A stretch of DNA of 10,628 nucleotides from Saprospiraceae bacterium (GTDB taxonomy: Bacteria; Bacteroidota; Bacteroidia; Chitinophagales; Saprospiraceae): the NCBI GenBank assembly GCA_016715465.1, contig JADKAA010000011.1, forward strand, positions 1 through 10,628. The letters are read 5' to 3'. The position numbers and the translations under genes were made by a program. Positions 7,417 through 10,628 of this stretch are shown piece after piece. The notes beneath the pieces were generated by a model. That model was not told the DNA's origin. It made no database searches and was given only the letters and a program-made list of their open reading frames with translations. How positions within the stretch are numbered: position 1 is the stretch's first letter; every line of letters begins with the position of its first letter.

Positions 7417-7455
7417 CTTGCAGCTATGTTGTTAGTGAACAGCATTGCCTGCAAG
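7417..7455 (-). terminator. Long imperfect hairpin between queD and rocD
   Basis: CTTGCAG (7417-7423) pairs with CTGCAAG (7449-7455). Inside, ATGTTGTT (7426-7433) pairs with AACAGCAT (7438-7445, one G-T pair) around AGTG. On the - strand the hairpin is followed by AGGTTTTCTT, a weak T tract. It may terminate queD transcription or act as a processing or leader structure for rocD. Confidence 0.45.
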
Positions 7456-7475
7456 ATACAAAAGATCAGTGAAAA

Positions 7476-7829
7476 TTACCGGCCATCATAGATAACACCG
7501 GTAGTAGGTGTTTCTTTTAATTCGATTCGGCTGAGGGCTTGCAGCCTGGGTTTCAGCTGGTTCCAGAACCAGATCGTAATATTTTCTGCAGTGGGATTTT
7601 CCAGTCCCGGAACATCATTGATGAGTTGATGATCAACCTGGTCAATCAACGGCGCCACTGCATCTTTCAATTCTTTGAAATCCATGATCCAGTCAGTTCT
7701 TTTCAGGTATGCCTTTAATGTATACCCGGAGATGATAAGTATGACCATGCATTTGTTTGCATTTATGTCCTTCCGGGACATTGGGGAGAAAGTGTGCTGC
7801 GTCAAAAGCGAATTCCTATATATTTCCAT
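7476..7829 (-). CDS. queD: 6-carboxytetrahydropterin synthase QueD (two frameshifts)
   Basis: QueD converts dihydroneopterin triphosphate to 6-carboxy-tetrahydropterin, the second step to preQ0 and queuosine. The ATG at 7829 opens MEIYR. After an apparent one-base loss near 7812 the frame reads FAFDAAHFLPNVPEGHKC then KQMHGHTYH. This holds the zinc ligands H13, H28 and H30 and the catalytic C24 of the 6-pyruvoyl-tetrahydropterin synthase fold. A second break near 7695-7700 leads to DWIMDFKELKDAV, then QVDHQLINDVPGLENPTAEN and the end RIELKETPTTGVIYDGR, with the conserved acidic residue. Repaired length is about 118 residues, normal for bacterial QueD. The uninterrupted frame from the same ATG hides the active site, because its N-terminal third is out of frame. 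It lies 55 bases after ispE. Pterin biopterin synthase is a less likely alternative, given the Cys-x3-HGH arrangement and C-terminus. Confidence 0.92.
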   Translation of the reverse strand: MEIYRNSLLTQHTFSPMSRKDINANKCMVILIISGYTLKAYLKRTDWIMDFKELKDAVAPLIDQVDHQLINDVPGLENPTAENITIWFWNQLKPRLQALSRIELKETPTTGVIYDGR

Positions 7830-7833
7830 TGAC

Positions 7834-7841
7834 CAAATTTA
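7834..7841 (-). promoter_or_regulatory. Possible -7 promoter element just before queD
   Basis: The - strand reads TAAATTTG, a full match to TAnnTTTG, ending only four bases before the queD ATG. A convincing -33 TTTG at the right distance is missing (the nearest is TTCC, 20 bases upstream). If used, the transcript would be almost leaderless. Confidence 0.25.
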
Positions 7842-7884
7842 AGAGCAAATGTGAAGCATTTGGAAAGTCTGCGTATGAGTGTGG

Positions 7885-8707
7885 TCAGGCCGGAAGCAGT
7901 TTTACGAAATAATGATCGGGCAGTGTCAGCTTCAGTTCTTTGCTGGCAGGAAACAAACCAAAGACAGTACTGCCGCTTCCGCTCATGGAAGCATAAATAG
8001 CGCCTGCTTCATAAGCTGTGTTTTGATAGCGGCTATCTCTTTATGTTCAGGGAAGATGACAGCTTCAAAGTCATTGACCAATTCATCCTTCCAGGAGGAG
8101 ACTGGTTGTGCAATAATATCTTTTATGGATTTGGCAGGAAGGGCAGGGGTGATAGCAAGAAATGCCCGGCCGGTATCTATATGAATCCCGGGTTGATGAT
8201 GATGATTTTATAAGCAGACAGGTCAACATTCAGTTCCTCCAGTTTTTCTCCTCTTCCTTTTTGCAAAGCAGGGTTTGTTGATGATAAAAGGGCAATCACT
8301 TCCTAATTCTGCGGCATAATTGATCAGCTGCTTACGGGGATCTTCAGGTCAAATAGATCATTTAAAAGTTGCAGGGTGAAGGCTGCATCTGCACTGCCGC
8401 CTCCCAGGCCGGCACCGGGGGGAACCACTTTATGCAGGTGCACCTGTATATGCGGTAAATGAGGAAAGTCTTTCTTTATAATTTGTAGGCTCTTACACAA
8501 AGATTAGAAGCTGCTTCTCCTTTTACAGGCAATCCTGTAATGCTAAATGGAATGGAGAATGTGCGGCCATGGTTTTAAATTCAATTATTTCCAGTACATC
8601 TGTTAAAGGGAATCGGGTAGAAAACAGTTTCCAGGTCATGGTAACCATCCTTCTTTTGCGAAGGATATAAGGCCAAGATTGATCTTGCAATTGGGGAAAA
8701 CTATCAT
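7885..8707 (-). CDS. ispE: 4-diphosphocytidyl-2-C-methyl-D-erythritol kinase IspE (about ten frameshifts)
   Basis: IspE phosphorylates 4-diphosphocytidyl-2-C-methylerythritol in the MEP isoprenoid pathway. The ATG at 8707 gives MIVFPNCKINLGL. Successive frames then give YILRKRR, DGYHDLETVFYPIP, LTDVLEIIE, SITGLPVKGEAASNLCVRAY, and the GHMP-kinase ATP loop VVPPGAGLGGGSADAA (around 8410). These continue into QLINYAAELGSDCPF, NKPCFAKGRGEKLEEL, IHIDTGRAFLAITPALPAKS, and YEAGAIYASMSGSGSTVFGL, the third GHMP motif, ending FVKLLPA and TGA (7887-7885). The Lys/Asp expected in the active site are present (K in NCKINLGL, D in GGSADAA). Single-base breaks fall near 8667, 8651, 8605, 8566, 8480, 8338, 8260, 8188 and 8012. 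Repaired length, about 274 residues, is normal. No open frame on the - strand survives long enough to reveal the gene. It starts 22 bases after the nuclease-UVR gene, so they are probably co-transcribed. Confidence 0.92.
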
Positions 8708-8729
8708 AGGCTAAGGGACGCTGAGGTAT

Positions 8730-9352
8730 TCAAAAAAGATCAGTGCTGTAGCTCACTTTTTTCTGGCGACTGTTTATTTCGTCACGGATGGCAATGGCAC
8801 GGATATAATCTTCATTATCCAGCACTTCGTTTAAAAGATTATTTAATTCTTCTAATGTCATGGTTTTCAGATCTTCATTCCCGGTAGGTTTATCTTCCAC
8901 CATTACTTCCTGTTTCACTTTTTTTTTTTCCCGGTAGCTGCTGTGTCTTCCATCAAGATGCCTGCACTTTCCAGTATATTCTCGTAAGTATAAATCGGGC
9001 AGCCGAAACGAACCGCCAGGGCAATAGCATCGGAGGTCTGGAATCAATTTCTACGGTATCATTCTCGCTAAGAGCAAACCAGCTTTGAATAAAAAATACC
9101 TTCCTGCAAATCACAGATAATAATTTCATGCAATTCTACTGCAAAGGCATTCATAAAATTCTTCATGAGGTCATGGGTCGGGGCGGCTGGGGCCATTTTT
9201 TCCAGGGCTACTGCTATGGCCTGGGCTTCAAAGCCACCAATAACGATTGGTAAACGCCTTAATCCGTTTACTTCACCCAAAACGACCGCATAAGAATGGG
9301 TTTGGGTGATGCTATGTGATAAAGCCACTATTTCGAGTTCTATCTTCTTCAT
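8730..9352 (-). CDS. Bifunctional nuclease family (DUF151) protein with C-terminal UVR domain (three frameshifts)
   Basis: The N-terminal BFN/DUF151 domain starts at the ATG at 9352: MKKIELEIVALSHSITQTHS, then YAVVLGE, LPIVIGGFEAQAIAVALE, HDLMKNFM, ELHEIIICDLQEGIFYSKL, and after a break near 9070 SENDTVEIDSR. A second break near 9038 gives SDAIALAVRFGCPIY. A linker with an 11-A run (8919-8929) holds the third break. The end is a UVR motif, LEELNNLLNEVLDNEDYIRA then IRDEI, the helical hairpin by which UvrB contacts UvrC. Repaired length of about 207 residues and this domain order are usual in Bacteroidota. Family members are linked to RNase/DNase activity, but the role is not settled. A TTG at 9373 is an alternative start; I prefer the ATG because the family begins MKKIEL. 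ispE follows 22 bases later. Confidence 0.9.
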
Positions 9353-9487
9353 ACGAATGTCACACGAAACCAAGGTTTTTTCGCCAAAATAATCGGTGAC
9401 TAAGTGTTGTTTTTTAATCCTCTTTTCTCAATGATCAGTTGTGTGTTATGGCAAATAAGTTAATTAAACAAACCAGGTCGTTTTGAT

Positions 9488-9515
9488 AAAAAATAGTCCG
9501 GCACTATAGCCGGAC
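9488..9515 (-). terminator. Rho-independent terminator after etfA
   Basis: GTCCGGC (9515-9509) pairs with GCCGGAC (9502-9496) in a perfect 7-bp stem with a 6-base loop. On the - strand it is followed by TATTTTTTA. It starts about 20 bases after the etfA stop and separates the etf operon from the nuclease-UVR gene. Confidence 0.85.
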
Positions 9516-9535
9516 CATACGTATTTTAAGATCAC

Positions 9536-10504
9536 TCAGCAATTGATCAGGCTACGCCTTTCAATTTTCCTGATGGCTTCAGTAAATTTTGGTATTACTT
9601 CAAAGCATCACCCACAATACCATAATCAGCTGCTTTAAAGAAAGGTGCTTCTGGGTCTTTGTTTATTACCACAATCACTTTACTTCTGTTTACCCCGGCA
9701 AGGTGCTGGATGGCTCCGGAAATACCGATGGCGATATAAAGATTCGGTGCAATCGCATAACCTGTTTGTCCAACATGTTCATTATGCGGTCTCCAGTGTG
9801 CCTCGCAACCGGCCGGCTGCAAACTGTGGCGGCATGTATGTTTTAGCCAACTCTTCTACCATGCCCAGTTTTCGGGACCTTTTAATCCACGTCCGGCACT
9901 TACCACTATCTCTGCTTCGGTCTGCATCTACTCCGCTGGTTTTATTGACGGCAGTAACTTTTACTTTGGGTGCATCAACCTGGCACTGAACGGCACTACT
10001 TCAGCAATTCTTCACCGGTGATCACCTGGAATGCATTCGGGTTAAGGGCAATGATCTTAATATCCTTGCACTTTTGGCACTACGCAAATGCTTTCCCGGA
10101 AAATACATTCTTCCTCACCACAAAACCGTTGCTTGTATCGGTAATCGCAACCGCTCCCGCAACCAACCCGGCTTTCATGCGAACAGAAAGGCGGGGAGCA
10201 TGGCTTTACCGTTAAGATTGTTAGAAAAGATGATCAATTTTGCGTTGCTTGCTGCTGCCACCTGTGCAATCACTTTTGTATATACCTGAGCATCGAGATG
10301 ATTTAATGTGTCATTGGCAACATGATGAATTTTCTTTACGCCATACTTGCCTAATGATGCGAGGTCATCACTCACTGCACCAAGCACAATGGCTTCAGCA
10401 GTGGTACCGAGGTTGTTCCGCCACCTTAGCGCCATAGGAGCATACCTTCTATGAAACTTTTTTACATGGCCTTCAGCCATATCTATGAATATTAAAACTG
10501 ACAT
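9536..10504 (-). CDS. etfA: Electron transfer flavoprotein alpha subunit (several frameshifts)
   Basis: EtfA with EtfB carries electrons from acyl-CoA and other dehydrogenases toward the respiratory chain. The ATG at 10504 gives MSVLIFIDMAEGHVKK. Other frames show SYGAKVAEQ, GTTAEAIVLGAVSDDLASLG, NHLDAQVYTKVIAQVAAASN, MKAGLVAGAVAITDTSNGFV, RKNVFSGKAFA, PKVKVTAVNKTSGVD, EAEIVVSAGRGLKGPENW, and AATVCSRPVA. The C-terminal FAD domain has HVGQTGYAIAPNLYIAIGI, SGAIQHLAGVNRSKVIVVIN and KDPEAPFFKAADYGIVGDAL. After a break near 9600 the end reads VIPKFTEAIRKIERRSLINC with TGA at 9538-9536. Breaks lie near 10450-10415, 10200, 10080, 10000-9970, 9920, 9865, 9840, 9808 and 9600. Repaired length of about 322 residues is normal. 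The GQTG and SGAIQHLAG motifs place the FAD site. It follows etfB by 64 bases and has its own terminator. Confidence 0.93.
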
Positions 10505-10568
10505 AAATGAATTTGAATAGTTGAAAATGTCTCAATTGATTTATTGAGTTATTGATTAATGACCTTTT

Positions 10569-10628
10569 TTATATTGCCTTGGCTTCTTCATGTAATAAGC
10601 GAACAAGTTCCTCTACATTATCAGCCGC
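10569..10628 (-). CDS. etfB: Electron transfer flavoprotein beta subunit, C-terminal end (rest outside window)
   Basis: Nineteen codons and a TAA (10571-10569) read AADNVEELVRLLHEEAKAI. This matches the usual Bacteroidota EtfB C-terminus (NPEELVRLLHEEAK-type). Position directly upstream of etfA in the same direction supports the call, since etfB-etfA is the normal order. Only the tail is visible. Confidence 0.82.
   Translation of the reverse strand, partial: AADNVEELVRLLHEEAKAI

Noticed and set aside
9589..10437. Several + strand open frames opposite etfA, and similar ones opposite rocD and ispE
   Set aside because: The - strand carries clear family motifs throughout these regions. The + frames survive mainly because the real genes are broken by indels.
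4159..10504. Programmed frameshifting or recoding as explanation of the broken genes
   Set aside because: The breaks number about 25-30, go in both directions, have no shared slippery site or downstream structure and hit unrelated housekeeping genes. Consensus error is far simpler.

Overview
The window looks like a member of the Bacteroidota, most probably Chitinophagaceae or a close relative. It carries two secreted proteins with type IX secretion (T9SS) type A C-terminal sorting domains (YPNP motif, ending in a short basic tail). It also has a bifunctional-nuclease/UVR fusion typical of this phylum and sequences resembling the phylum's TAnnTTTG -7 promoter element. Placement below phylum is inference.

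Layout. (1) 1-3158, + strand: the 3' part of a very large T9SS-secreted, adhesin-like protein, closed by a strong terminator. (2) 3240-4630: an island of composite palindromic repeats built from a recurring stem-loop (A), a second stem-loop with an interchangeable loop (B) and a roughly 120-bp spacer (C). A small GIY-YIG endonuclease gene (4159-4451, +) sits inside this island with repeat copies on both sides. (3) 4677-5621, - strand: a small T9SS-secreted protein, convergent with the first gene across the island. (4) 5622-6063: AT-rich intergenic DNA with a possible promoter and an oddly oriented terminator-like hairpin. (5) 6064-10628: a run of - strand housekeeping genes, in transcription order etfB (partial), etfA, terminator, bifunctional nuclease-UVR gene, ispE, queD, rocD.

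The - strand genes do not form one pathway. EtfB/EtfA are the two halves of an electron-transfer flavoprotein. IspE belongs to the non-mevalonate isoprenoid pathway, QueD to queuosine/7-deazaguanine synthesis and RocD to ornithine/arginine breakdown. Tight spacing links the nuclease gene to ispE. A long hairpin separates queD from rocD.

The most striking technical feature is a dense set of single-base frameshifts in every gene from 4159 to 10504 (about 25-30, some in homopolymers). The first 3.16 kb has none. I read the broken genes as real, probably intact genes damaged by consensus errors, and give gene boundaries across the frameshifts. The most interesting biological candidate is the pairing of a GIY-YIG nuclease gene with a modular palindromic repeat family.
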